From Cryptomeria japonica (taxonomy: Eukaryota > Streptophyta > Pinopsida > Cupressales > Cupressaceae), in the NCBI RefSeq assembly GCF_030272615.1, contig NC_081405.1:308364014-308428013 (forward strand): a DNA stretch of 64,000 nt. The letters run 5' to 3'. Below are positions 24,339-35,650 of this stretch, piece after piece. The stretch's first letter is position 1, and the number at the start of each line of letters is the position of its first letter. The translations under genes and the position numbers were made by a program. The notes beneath the pieces were generated by a model. It ran no database searches. It was not told the DNA's origin and worked only from the letters and a program-made list of their open reading frames with translations.

Positions 24339-25417
24339 GTATGCTTTATACATTATGTAGAAAACCAGGGTCTTCTTTGTTTTTGAAATAGTTAAAGTAG
24401 ATCTACTTAGCAGGCTAGGGAACTTATAGAGGGCTGATTTTTGGTATTGAGCTATATTTTGTCATCTTGCTTCATGAAGATTTGCTTCAACTTCTATAAA
24501 ACAACACCTTTTTTCTTCTTTGAAAATCTGTCAATTTACCTTGCAAAAGATGTAATGGAAAAATGCCGTTAGATTATCACAAATTTGTTTTCCTGATTTT
24601 GATCGAAAGCATCACTCTGATTAGGTTAGCCAAATTTAACGTCTCTATCGTTGAAGACCTCTGCAATTTGATTTGGGCTTACAGAAACCCATTCGCCTTT
24701 TAAACAGAAATCAATGTCAATAAACAATGGCAAAACACTCGGTAACAATTCTCTATCTTAGCCATTTCTGAAAAATATGCTTTAAAGAAAAGCAACATTA
24801 TGTTGTTTTAGGGCGTTGTTGTGATAGCAAACTCTTCGCTTTTATATTTCAGATTCAAAAGTTTTAGATTAACCAAGGATTTTGTTGCCGGGTTTTATGA
24901 GATTGAAGCCTCTTGCTGTGGAGAGGGGCCATTCAACACCGGTGTGGGATGTGGGCAAAAGAGTGAACTCAATGCAAAGGATCATTGTAGAGGAGGTGTC
25001 GGTGGAAATTCCTCTGTTTTTCCATCCAATTTTAAGAAATGTAATAGGTGAGAATTCTTGAAGAATTTTAGATTTATTTAGTATTTTTTGAATATATTGA
25101 TACTTTTATTTTGTCGTAGATGATATTTTTTATTTAGAAGCTCTAGGAACATGTGAACAAAACCAACATTTTTTACAAATTCTGAAATATTGGCCACGGG
25201 AATTCTGAATTGTTCCAATGTTACCGTGATAATTTGATTAAAAAAGCTAGACTACATGCAAATAGGTTTCTTGCTAGTGCCCCATGGAACAACTATTTAC
25301 TTATAAAATTGTACTTAACATTACATAAATCTAATGTAATCATCAGTTTCTCATATAAATTTGCTAACGATAGGTTCAAATAAAAACAATTTTTTTACAT
25401 CACAATGATACAGAAAA
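24339..25417. other. stretch without recognised gene
   Basis: Possibly intron or flank of the WD40-like exon. A 76-codon frame at 24821-25051 is Gly/Cys-rich without a family motif. Confidence 0.35.
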
Positions 25418-25562
25418 GGAATAATCCAATAAGTGTCTTTATTCTGAAGTTCAAATATAATTTGTAGTTCCATGGTGCCAACTCCATCAGGAATAATCCA
25501 ATAAGTGTCTTTATTTTGAAGTTCAAATGTAATTTGTAGTTCCATGGTGCCAACTCCATCTG
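25418..25562. repeat. 72-bp tandem duplication
   Basis: GGAATAATCCAATAAGTGTC begins at 25418 and again at 25490; the units differ at only a few bases. This creates an apparent peptide repeat on the minus strand that I do not regard as coding. Confidence 0.92.
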
Positions 25563-25949
25563 TATCTGGTTTCTCGAGTCATTATAATCATTATCAACAA
25601 ATAGTTTATACTTTGAACTAGAAATGAAGTCTTGATATTTAATATATTGCTTCATATTTCCTAAGTTAAAAGCAGCAAAGTTCATGACATACAAAATAGA
25701 CATACAAAAAATAAAAATAAAAATAAAAACAAAATCATCACAAAATAACATAAAAAAAAAATAAAAAATAAAAACAAAACTGTCCTTGCAGTCTCTGGCA
25801 GGAACTTCGCTGCTCTGCAGCACTTGTTTAGGAGGCGTTATAAAGCTATATGCTGGAGGCAACTGCAGGAAGATAGAGGATTGCATTTCATCTCCCTGAG
25901 AAAATTTATTTAGATTACATGCCACCAGGTTATATAGTTATAATAATGA
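25563..25949. other. 3' flank of EXLB-2, A-rich
   Basis: Contains A-rich low-complexity sequence (about 25705-25785). About 45 bases just downstream of the stop codon (about 25905-25949) match the corresponding flank of EXLB-3 (about 37965-38012), showing the duplication extended past the coding region. Confidence 0.5.
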
Positions 25950-26798
25950 TCAGTATTCGAGCTGAATGCCAGACTCATATAGAACGCCAGCCTTCCAACT
26001 AGACGGTATAATATTTCCCTTGGGAGATGGCATTACGATGACCCACACACCACCATTACGCCTCCACATTTCTTTCCAATCAGAGATTCCCTCCTGTCAA
26101 TACACCCACAATTGTCAGTGTTTAAGAAATATATAATAATTTCAAGGAGAAATTGCACTGTAGTATGATTTTTTGTTGTATACCTCAGAAACTTCAACAG
26201 CCACTATATCACTTTCACCTCCTTGGTAGAGTAACACTAAAGATAAATAATAAGGGTAATTGCTGCTCTTGTTAATCTTGAACCAGATATTGTATCCTAG
26301 ATAGTTGCAAGCCACTCTATAAAACATATGGTCAGCATTAGGTAGTAATAGTACACAATATAGCAACTAGAGTAATGTAAAACCTCTAGCCTTACCGTCT
26401 GGACTCAAGGCCAATAACACCCAAAGCCCTAATTAAGTGTATCATATTTCCCCTTCTTGGCCATACTTGTGAAAGCATGGGGACTCATAATAAAATCAGT
26501 TTTATCACCTTCTCCATAATCTGTGACAACTAGTTTTACTCCACTGCCTGAGCAGAGGACCGTATCTTTGCATCTCACCTATTTAATAAGCAAAATCATT
26601 GAGCACTCCAGTCTATTGTGTTATACCACGATGGTTATTTCAAATACAATACTAATGGTTTTTAGGAATTGAAAAATAATAATAATGATTACCTGATAGC
26701 AAGCACCACATCCAGCCCCGTTTCTATAAAATAATTGACTGGTGGCAGCAACATCTCCAGCCTTGATGTATCTTCCATAATCACCATATTCACATTTG

Positions 26799-26803
26799 CC
26801 GCC
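26799..26803. other. LTR-D target-site duplication, left
   Basis: CCGCC here matches CCACC at 30351-30355 with one mismatch. The intact paralogue has CCACC at this place, so the left copy has mutated. Confidence 0.85.
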
Positions 26804-27080
26804 TGTTGGGAATGTGAAGCCCAATGGTTAGATGACCTTTCACCTTCTCCTAGCTATTTGCTTCATAGCTGAATACATTTGTATAAATGGCTCTGTGCAG
26901 CCCATGTATGTGTAGTATTGGATATTTGGTTAATAGATCATTATCCCTGCTTTCTGGTGGACGTAGCCACTTAGTGGTGAACCACGTTAAAACCTTGCAT
27001 GCGTTGTCATGTATATTTTATGTTTATTTATGTTTTAGTTTAATTGTTGAATGTTATCTTTGTTCGTATTAATCTTCACA
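26804..27080 (+). repeat. LTR-D 5' LTR
   Basis: 277 bp. A TATAAAT box at about 26883 is a plausible promoter. It is followed directly by the primer-binding site. Confidence 0.93.
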
Positions 27081-27082
27081 AT

Positions 27083-27094
27083 TGGTATCAGAGC
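27083..27094 (+). other. LTR-D primer-binding site
   Basis: TGGTATCAGAGC, complementary to the 3' end of plant initiator-Met tRNA, two bases after the LTR. Confidence 0.92.
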
Positions 27095-27113
27095 CAGATT
27101 GGCTTGAGTAGAG

Positions 27114-29934
27114 ATGGAAGACGAAGATGATGATGCTGATTTTATTATTGAAGAATTTCTTGATTCTCTTGATTTGACTGAAGGAGAGGATGTTGAAGGA
27201 GAGGATGTTGAAGAGGACGCCGCTGAAGAGGAGGATGCTGAAGCGAGTAAAGATGAAGTTGATTGTGTCATTGACGAGTTTCTCAGCAATTTAGACTCAA
27301 AAGGGAGTGAAGTTGTGCAAGTGAAAGCTAAAAAAATTCACCATGTACATTGGTGGGATGGCTGGAAAGATGAAGAAGAAGATGCCAAGTTTGTGGCAAA
27401 GATCCAAGAATATGATGATGAAAAAAGAGGGAAAAGTGAAAGCGATCGTGAGGAATCACAAAGAAGGTCAAACTACAAACCTAGAGATGATAGTTGGGCA
27501 AACTGTGGCAAGAGAGGCCACATCAAAAATAATTGTTCGAATTACAAGAAAATTGATGTCCTCCCTATTCCTGGCAAAAAGAGATAGCCTCGAGAGATAG
27601 TTTATAGGCATATTTCCCCTGCGTAAGAGGTTTGGGAGGTTAATCGAGTGAACGGGCAGGTGAAGAGTCGCAAGGTGCAGGATACCTGTGAGTTGAGTGT
27701 ATACGATGGCGTCCTAGATTTCATGCCCTTACACGAGGGAAGTCATGAAGATGAGGCGTTTGAGCATCTGAAAGACAATTTGGGAGATTTTAGAGGAACG
27801 CTTTTAGTAGTGGAAGACAATAAGTTTGTTAGAAAAGTTGAAGAAAATGGAGAGATAGACATGTTTGAGGAATTCAAAGAATTCGAAGAGAAAAGAATTC
27901 GACCCACATAACATAATAAGAAGATGGGTTTTGGTAATGTCAATGTTGGCAATCTTCCTATCGTATCTCAGTTTGAGAAACATGAAGGTATTACTGTAGG
28001 AACCGATATGGGGATCACGAATTTGACACTATCCACCATGGTAGGTGGAGAGTCCACATATGTTACGAATACGAAGGGGCAGAGATTGACATTCTCTGTG
28101 GTTACTTATACAGGAGATGAAGAGCCACAGGTAAGGACGGTCATAAGTCAGGAAGTGAGCTCAAGATATATGATCCCTACCATTCCTCCAGCTGCTACCT
28201 GTGTCTTTCCATCAAATAACGAGTTCCCCAATTTTCATCGATTGAATTCTCTAAGGAGTCGGAGAAGAAGGCTCAATATGGGTATCAATGATCCTCCCGA
28301 TGGTAAAAATAATGGTTGGAAAGTTGGTATTGAGAGCTCTAGATGCTCACTGTTGTTCTAACGGCATGCGAGACGGCGGGTGCGCGGTCTGACGGGGCTC
28401 TGGCTAGTCTCTGCACTGAAAAGCGAGTCACACACTTTGGCGGACCACCTAGGTTTGAAAAAGAAAGTCTCGAGTCAAGCCCAAGCACAACTTGAGCATT
28501 GTGTTCTTGGTGCCAAGGATAGGTATGATAACCCTTTCTTCATAGAGATGGATCTCTTGTTGGCTGGGAAGACAGGGAAAATTCATTATGATGATGCTCA
28601 TGTCAATATCGTTGTCAATAGCTTCTCAATGTCTGCCTATGAGGACAAGAAAGAAGAGTCCTCTGTTGAGGAATTTATCTCGCTAGCACCTAGGGAAATT
28701 CTTCACCTAGAGGGAGATGGAATAGATGATGAGAACCTGTGAGGGGCCAAGTTGGAGTTGCTTCCAAAGCAGTATGTGGAAAGGTTCATGAGCATCATGG
28801 GTGTATTGGAAGAAGGTGCAGTACATAATCACTGCAACAAGATATATTACGAGTTAATAAAGAAATACAACCATACAGTTGGTGGGTCCACCAGGTTTGT
28901 GAACGCCATGGTTGGCGTCATACCATTCGAGATTTCCCGTTGCAAAATGGACATTGAGAAGAACTCTGTGATCTCTGATTATCTGATGATAAATGTCGGA
29001 GCAAATAAATCCAATAAGGGATTTACTGGGCAAACACCTCTTCCTTGGTATGGTCTGGAAGTGGGCCTCACAAACTATGTCGTTGCATACTGTATTGGTC
29101 TTTCGTTGCAATGTCGGATGCTGAAGAAGATGGAGATTGATGATGACGAGTTATCTCTCAGCAATAACCTGCAAGAAATGATGATTCAGATGGAGGAATC
29201 TGGTCTTCTTGTCTTTGAGGATGCAGCACGAAACAAATTTTCCAACTTGGAAGGTGGCAAGAATGAAAGGGTTTTAACAGATCCAATGGAGAAACCCACG
29301 ATGACTCTAACAAACCAGATTGTGGTGATTTTTGGTGGCGTTGAATAAGTCTATTTTGTATGCAACTGCCAGAGAGAAAGAAAAGCCTGATAAAGATGAA
29401 CTCGTGACACAACATAATGATGATGGTGTGGTAGCAGAAGAAGACACTGCTAGGGCACTAAAAAGAGGTGGTTATCACTCAAACATAAAGCGCCATCAAC
29501 ATGAACTTTCACAGTTTGATGTAGACATGCATTTGGGATTTGATAGGCTTGAGCATGCTTTGTCTGTGTTGTGCCAGTCAAATGAGGAGCTCAGGATGGC
29601 AGACAAAGAAGTGATGTTGGTGTGTGTGGCGAGTGATAGAGAAAAGGTGATCATTAAATTTCTGAAAAGTTTTGGGCAGGAAAACCAGATTGATGAAACC
29701 TCAGATGACATCGAGTGCTTTGAAAGGGTGTTCGGTATTTTGACCAAGGATTGGCCTATTGTTCCCTTTGAACGCTTAGATGAATGGGAATAGGTCATTA
29801 ATAGCTACGGATCTGGGTTTTTCAGTTTGGCCTTAGTGGTCTCCGATGGCAAGCTGCATACTATGGATGGTTTAGAAAAGCCCAAAGAAGATGATGCGTT
29901 GGATGCGAGGTTTTTCAACTCCGATTTGCCTTGA
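27114..29934 (+). pseudogene. LTR-D long ORF, unassigned (about 940 codons, with stops and one frameshift)
   Basis: The start is the first ATG after the PBS. One frame stays readable from 27114 to 29348, broken only by stops at 27585, 27624, 27909, 28359 and 28740. Near 29330 it shifts by one base and continues 29332-29934 across one more TAG at 29791. Visible parts: an acidic N-terminus (about 60 residues of mostly Glu/Asp), then a zinc-knuckle-like NCGKRGHIKNNC at about 27499-27534 whose expected first Cys is Trp. After that come long mixed-sequence regions such as HCVLGAKDRYDNPFFIEMD and [20 protein letters not shown]. The knuckle suggests a gag-derived start. I recognise nothing after it; it could be a captured host gene or an element-specific protein. 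Confidence 0.6.
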
Positions 29935-30070
29935 AGGAGGCTAATCCGCAGTATTCGTGAACAAGATTTCGCGAAGTTAAAATCTTGCAGGCTGAATGCA
30001 ATATGAGTTTTGAAATGGAAGCAGGGATGTTAGAGTGCATGGCTGTACCAGTTGGCCTTCACGGGGTGAT

Positions 30071-30350
30071 TGTTGGGAATGTGAAGCCCAACGGTTAGAT
30101 GACCTTTCGCCTTCTCCTAGCTATTCGTTTCATAGCTGAATACATTTGTATAAATGGTTGTGTGAAGTCCATGTATGTGTAGTAATTGATATTTGGATAA
30201 TAGATCATTATCCTTGCTTTCTGGTGGACGTAGCCACTTAATGGTGAACCACATTAAAACCTTGCGTCATGTGTTGTCATGTATATTTTCTGTTTATTTC
30301 TGTTTTACTTTAATTGTTGAATGTTATCTCTGTTCGTTTTAATCTTCACA
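30071..30350 (+). repeat. LTR-D 3' LTR
   Basis: 280 bp, paired with 26804-27080. It is followed by the target-site copy CCACC at 30351-30355. Confidence 0.93.
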
Positions 30351-30565
30351 CCACCTACATGTTCATTTTTAGTTTCAGTCACCTTCATTTCTTCAACAGA
30401 GACAAAACTAAAGAATAATGTTAAAGGTCATGTATACATACTTGAAGTTCCTGAGCCATCTGGTGTTTGATAGTAAGTTGCCCGTGAATCTACGTAATGA
30501 GAACTAGTATGGCCACTGATCAGCATTAGCAAGGCAAATAATATGGGTGAACAAGGATAAGCCAT

Positions 30566-30960
30566 AGCTAGACAGTGGGATAAGATATTAAGTTGAAGAG
30601 GAACAAACTTGACTAGTATTGAGTGGGATGAAATGCATTGGGGTTGGCCAGAGATATTTATAGACAACAAAAGAGCTGGAGCCGTCGGATTTAAGGAAAT
30701 AAACCGCAACTCTTTTGCGCTTGTTACACAAGAGATCCATCCTTTCGTTTGATGTTATCTTCTTCCCTTTGTGTGCTTTGCACAAATTACCCTTCGATTT
30801 TACTGGTTTTGTTTGAAATGCGCAACACATTAGATTGCAATGATGATGGATTGCCAAGTTGCCTCCATTAAAAGAGTGGAGAGTTGGTAAATCTTGGTAT
30901 TTTTAAAAATGCTAAGTAGGATGCATACGTGGTAATCATCTTATTAATCCTTCGGCTGAG
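30566..30960 (-). promoter_or_regulatory. EXLB-2 promoter region
   Basis: A minus-strand TATAAATA box at 30655-30662 lies 97 bases upstream of the ATG (30565). The region aligns with 4668-4960 (EXLB-1 relic) over nearly 300 bases, including GTCGGATTTAAGGAAATAAA and GGATGCATACGTGG. Similarity to the intact EXLB-3 promoter is weaker but covers the TATA box. Confidence 0.75.
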
Positions 30961-33344
30961 CATGCTTGAAACTTTGACTAGAGTTTGTTATGATTGCGAT
31001 CGTACTCGTGTTTAATTAATTTTGTCTTTCTATCTTTAAGTTTTAATAGGCCAAACAATATTGGAAACATTATCTTTATTATTTAATTTTAGGTAGACTG
31101 TCTCAATTTTCTATAGTTTATATCATATTCTATATATTTGTCCAATTAAAAGTTTAATTCATATTGATGAGAGTGAGTTGAGTTGTCTTTAGATGTGAAA
31201 AGCTAATTTTAATGTTTATTTTTCTATATTTTTTTTTTATTAGTTCTTGGTAGAGATATCATTAATATTGTATTTCATGGATGCTATTTTTTTTTTAATT
31301 TATCTAAGTAGTCAATTGTGTCATATAATTTAACATTTAAAACAATTGTCAATAGTTTCTCTAAGTCTAGTTGGTTTTTGGGATAGTTTCTCTAAGTCTA
31401 GTTGGTTTTTGGGCTTTGCATTCCCTATCTTTCAAACATTCAACTTCCTATTTTCCTACCTCCCATTCATTGCATCCATTTTCTTTGCTTCTCACTACCT
31501 TGTTTCGTTTTAGTCTCTAGCATTTAATACAATATGTAATAGCTTACCTCATATGTGGTATCCCAAATGTTCAATCCCTAGCACCCCTTTATTCCTTCTT
31601 TGATTGGGCCTTTCATTTTCCATTTCCTTCTCTACACTCTAATATTGGTATTATTGCCATCCCAATCTCTAATTCTCAAATTACTTTCATGCTATGTAGT
31701 AGGCTCTTGGATTTTTTTCTCTTCTATATTTAGTGGATAGTATTCTCTCCCTCACATAATACCTACATCTCTTTCCTCATTGGATTAAGCATTACATACC
31801 TAATCATGAATCAACTTCAATTTTTTCTATAGGCTTATAAATTTTTATTTTAGAAATTCTACTCATATTGCATCATGAACGTAATTGCTCTAATCCCCAT
31901 TCCCTACACCAAGCTACTATCTAGTATGCCAGAAATGAAACACCCACGAACCCTTAAGAAGTTATGAACAAAATTAGATTCTCTCTCCCCTTACGCCCCT
32001 ACCCATTAATATCATATTTTATCTTTAGACTCTAAACCATCTTTTTAGTTTTTGTCCTTGTCTATCTAGAGTTTTCCCTATATTTATATATTTTTAGCAT
32101 TGTTTTCCTTCAGTCCTAGAACCATAAATCTAATTATTGTGCTATTCTAATTCCTCAAAAGCATGTACCTTTTTCTCCTTGATAAGATTTGTTAAAATCC
32201 CCAACACTTTGTCCTCATTGTCATATTGTTCTCCCTTTAAAATTACTTTTCTTGGACTCCCGAATCAGGGCCTCTAAAGTATTTTTACAATGTTGATGTT
32301 ACTTAGGCATGAGAAATCATGGAGCTCTATAGGTTCACAAAAATATTCCACCTACCTCCATGCCCAATTATATACATCTTAAAAGAATATCAATCCCATC
32401 AAAGGCTTGTGATGACACACAATGCTACATGTTAAGGTGATGAATATAGTTATGGGTTCCTAAACACGATTCTTATAAATACTACTAATAGGTGTTAATT
32501 ATGAGGTAATACCCTACTCCTGTAGCCATAATAAAATTTCTTCATTGCTATAGGTTGACTTACACATGATTAAATCGCCGTTACTTTTTATATTATAATA
32601 CGACCACATCGAATATATTTTTATTTCTATCTAATTTTTGTGAAGTGCAAGAACATAACTAGATTCATAGAAATAAAATAATATAAATATAAAGATAAAA
32701 GATATAATAAAGGTTGGTTGTTAAGAAAATATTTTGCCTACTTCGTGCGTCATATTTTTTTAGGTAATCAAGTGATGCAAATCAAGTCTATAGGTGGAAG
32801 AGAGACATTATAAATCATAGGAGGGGTATTCAATGAATAATATTCATGTAAATAGATGAGTCCATGCAAATTTTTACTTATTCAAGGGGATGATCCAACT
32901 TGGTTGACGATCCTCTTTACCCATATTTTTTTGTATAAATATAATAGGGGTTAGAATAATGTATCTAGAAAAATTGCATGTATTAAATATTCACAAATAT
33001 ACTACATATTCTAGTTATTCATATATAATGCAATAGGGGTTAGAATAGTGTATGGAAAAATTAATTGTATTACATATATAATGTGAATGCAATATGGTAC
33101 ATTCATTTTAAATGAAAAATTGACAAGAAAACACCTTTTTTCTAGTTTTTGATTTGCCATCTTTGAGTGATTGCTTTGATGATATGAAAAGTTATAATAA
33201 TAAAAGAACCCTTAAAAATCATGTTAAACAAAATAAAATACGATATTGAGTAGTAGGCATGCAATGGAATAAAGATGATGAAATAATTTGATTGAAAATA
33301 GTATATTTAAATCATAATATTAGCATTAAAAATCAAACAGTGTA
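30961..33344. other. AT-rich stretch without recognised gene
   Basis: Contains a 31-bp perfect-looking duplication (TAGTTTCTCTAAGTCTAGTT at 31353 and 31384). Otherwise stop-dense with no recognisable coding sequence. Confidence 0.45.
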
Positions 33345-33799
33345 TTAATCTAGGGCTGACTGGGTGCAGGGGAGTGATTAGAGATGAATATGGCAGGCTT
33401 TTACCAGTGGTGACACTCCCCTTGGGATTTCAAATCAACCACCTTGCTGAAGATATGGCGACCTACCATGGGTTGATGTTGGTATTAATGCTAATTTAGT
33501 TTGGCTTGAGAAAGACTCTAACAACATTAAATCTAATGTCATGGGAAAACAAAAACCTTCTTGGAATATTAAAACACAGATCGAGAAATCTATGGATATT
33601 ATAGTCATTTCAAAAAAATTAAATTTCCCATGCCTATGATGAAGCTAATGGGTTGGTTGACCACTTTGCCAATGTGGGCGTTAGGAGTAATCATGAAAAA
33701 GTATGGAGCGTTGGTGATTGTTTCTTGACTGATGTTAAGGCCTTGGTGCCCAAGCAAGACAAACCAACCTTTTTAATAAATTCTTATGTCATCTCTTGA
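33345..33799 (+). pseudogene. LINE-2: RNase H fragment of an L1-type ORF2
   Basis: Readable across frames: GCRGVIRDEYGRLLPVVTLP (about 33364-33423), NHLAE, and near the end YDEANGLVDHFANVGVR (about 33632-33682). The corresponding text in LINE-1 is SCGGVMRNYLG, MTLPL and GNKPADHLAKLAMG. Everything upstream (RT, endonuclease) is missing, so this is a strongly 5'-truncated insertion. It contains several stops. Confidence 0.75.
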
Positions 33800-33931
33800 A
33801 TGATGGCTTGGATTCTTATTATTAAGTGTGTCATTCTGTTGCTATTCCTATCTGCCTCGCACACTTTTTGGGTATTTTGTGATCTCTTTTGGAGTTTTCT
33901 TTCTTTATGCTCTCTCACCATTGTTGAAGCC

Positions 33932-35383
33932 ATGGGAGGTGAAAGGAAAAGGGTTGAACCCTTGAATTGTGATGATCTTAGGAAGAATAAAACCATGTGG
34001 TGCATATTGGAACACCATAGGCCTTACCTCTTCATGGAAATATTTCATGGCATTGATGTTAATGTCACAAAGAAATTCGCTAAGGGTTTGAAGGATGAGA
34101 AAATCCAAATTGGTGGTAGGAAAGTTAAGATTGATGAGAAGTTAATTGTGGAAGTTACTGGTCTTTTTATGGATGGTATGCAATTATACAGAGATAGGAA
34201 AATGTCAAATGCACCTGTGAAAAGATTTCCCAGAAATGAGATGGAAAGGGCAAATTTGGCTAAAGTGGATAAGCGCAACTATGACATGGTTAAAATCAAA
34301 ACCATTTGGCACTCTGTTCTTGTTTCTTTAATGAAGTATGTTGCCCTAGATGGTAGATATACTAGGTCCTTTGAGCATCATTTTGTATTGGTTTTAACCA
34401 CTTTAGGCTTAAAGTGTAGATATCATTTCCCTTCTTTCTACTCACTTCTATCAATTTCAGCATTAAAGATCATAGGAGAAATAAAAATGATCATATCCTT
34501 AATGGGAGTTTGAGTTTTATATTATTGATCCATGAACATATTAAAACCCTCCCCTTTCCCTTTTCTAGGGTTCCTGAAGGTTTTGATGATTTTGAGGATG
34601 ATGATCATGTTAGCTTTTCCTCTAATGAGGAAGAATGGAATACTGAGATGGAAGAGTCTAATTCTATGATGGATTCTTCCTTAAATATTGGTCACAAAGT
34701 AAAGAAAGGTAGAGTATACCCTATGTCTACCTCTAATATTGAATCTCTACCCTCCCACAATTTTATATCACATAAGTCCATTCTTTCCCCAAACATGAGT
34801 GATAGAATCCCCTTCCCTAATGATCTCAATGCGAATTCCTCTTTTATTATCTTGGATATAGAGAACCTAGATGATGTCCTAGCCATTGCCTATGATTCAA
34901 TTGTGGATAGTTTTACAATGTCTAAATGGGCCTTCCATGAGATCAAGGACATCAACATCAAATTTCGGGCAATAATAGGAAACAATAAAATCAAGGTGTG
35001 GAACAGTGGACAGTGGAATAGAGAAACTCAATCATAGAGTCCATGCAGAAAATGGTGAGCAGTGTAAATGATATGAAGAAAGATTATGATAGTATAATCT
35101 CTTTTCTGGAAGATAAACTCAAGAAAGAGTATGAAGGCAGATTGAGTCAAATGGAGATTAAATTCTAGAAAGTTAATGAGAACATAATCTCTTTGGTTAC
35201 ATATGGTCACAACATGGTGAAGAGTTCTATTGAAAGCATAAATACTATGGTGGGGAAACTAGAGAGTCTCCATCAAGAAGGGGCTACCTTGGATGTGGAT
35301 TTCATAGATAAAAAATAGGAGGAAACGATATGGCCAGCCAAAAGAACTAGGGAAAACTTGAAGAATAAATCTGCAAACCAATA
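33932..35383 (+). pseudogene. LINE-2 third ORF: VTGL module, acidic middle, coiled coil
   Basis: Starts MGGERKRVEP. The same frame is also open upstream to 33800, but the MGGE start is shared with LINE-1. The module contains KIDEKLIVEVTGLFMDGMQL, then YRDRKM and YVALDGRYTRSFEHHF, matching ENLVATVTGLDMKGRKFYRD and ITLDGRYASFFSHHF in LINE-1. The frame stops at 34511 and a second frame runs 34510-35037 with an acidic stretch (FDDFEDDDHVSFSSNEEEW). A third stretch to about 35383 is helical and heptad-like (MKKDYDSIISFLEDKLKKEY). The family is unknown to me. It is probably an accessory LINE protein, now broken. Confidence 0.65.
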
Positions 35384-35583
35384 AATCTAGGAACTCAAGA
35401 AAATTTCTCTACACATGACAGTTGAAAATAGAGACCGTAGAGGCCCTAAAATTTTTGTACTACTTTCTTCCTCTTTGTTGTCTTTTTGCAAGGTTTTGGC
35501 TTTTTGCTTGTCTTTTGTTGACTCTTGGTTGCTATTTTAAATTGGGTATATCCTTATGCAACTATTTGTGGTTGATCTTTATC

Positions 35584-35650
35584 AAAGGGTTTCAAGTCCC
35601 TTCAAAACCTATTTCCTCTATAATAACAAATAAATCAAATAGTATAATAA
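35584..35650 (+). repeat. LINE-2 3' tail with conserved motif
   Basis: AAGGGTTTCAAGTCCCTTCA and AAACCTATTT, followed by an A-rich end (AATAACAAATAAATC). The AAGGG and CCCTT arms can pair around a short loop. It matches the LINE-1 tail. Confidence 0.65.

Larger units (their letters stand above)
26804..30350 (+). mobile_element. LTR-D: non-autonomous LTR element with a long unassigned ORF
   Basis: 5' LTR 26804-27080 and 3' LTR 30071-30350, both starting TGTTGGGAATGTGAAGCCCA and ending AATCTTCACA, about 8% different by eye including a 3-base indel. The PBS is TGGTATCAGAGC at 27083-27094, typical of initiator-Met tRNA. A weak polypurine tract CACGGGGTGAT lies before 30071. The internal region of about 2.99 kb contains no protease, integrase, RT or RNase H, so movement must have depended on another element. 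It is inserted opposite in orientation to the EXLB-2 gene. Confidence 0.93.
25950..30565 (-). pseudogene. expansin-like B pseudogene (EXLB-2), split by LTR-D
   Basis: Five exons align with the intact copy at 38013: exon 1 30442-30565, exon 2 as a four-base stub at 30351-30354 plus 26693 to about 26798, exon 3 26396-26578, exon 4 26184-26316, exon 5 25950-26093. Expansin-like B proteins are secreted wall proteins with a double-psi barrel and a CBM63-type domain. Lesions: LTR-D sits four bases inside exon 2. Exon 3 has a net insertion of 4 bases near 26425-26450 relative to EXLB-3, giving a frameshift and a TAG at 26429-26431. Exon 5 lacks about 16 codons of the C-terminal domain. All splice sites remain GT-AG. 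Exon 1 still encodes a signal-peptide-like start (MAYPCSPILFALLMLI). Confidence 0.93.

Noticed and set aside
24821-25051. 76-codon Gly/Cys-rich ORF as a further exon of the WD40-like gene
   Set aside because: It does not resemble a WD40 repeat and has no convincing acceptor and donor pair in a matching phase.
25395-25925. 176-codon minus-strand ORF with a repeated peptide
   Set aside because: The repeat comes from a 72-bp DNA duplication and the middle from A-rich low complexity; it lies in the 3' flank of the EXLB pseudogene.
27035-27289. Ser-rich minus-strand ORF
   Set aside because: Antisense shadow of the acidic GAA/GAT codons at the start of the LTR-D ORF.
33800-33931. Hydrophobic N-terminal extension in frame with the LINE-2 third ORF
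   Set aside because: The matching LINE-1 copy starts at MGGE and has no such extension; the open frame upstream is probably chance.
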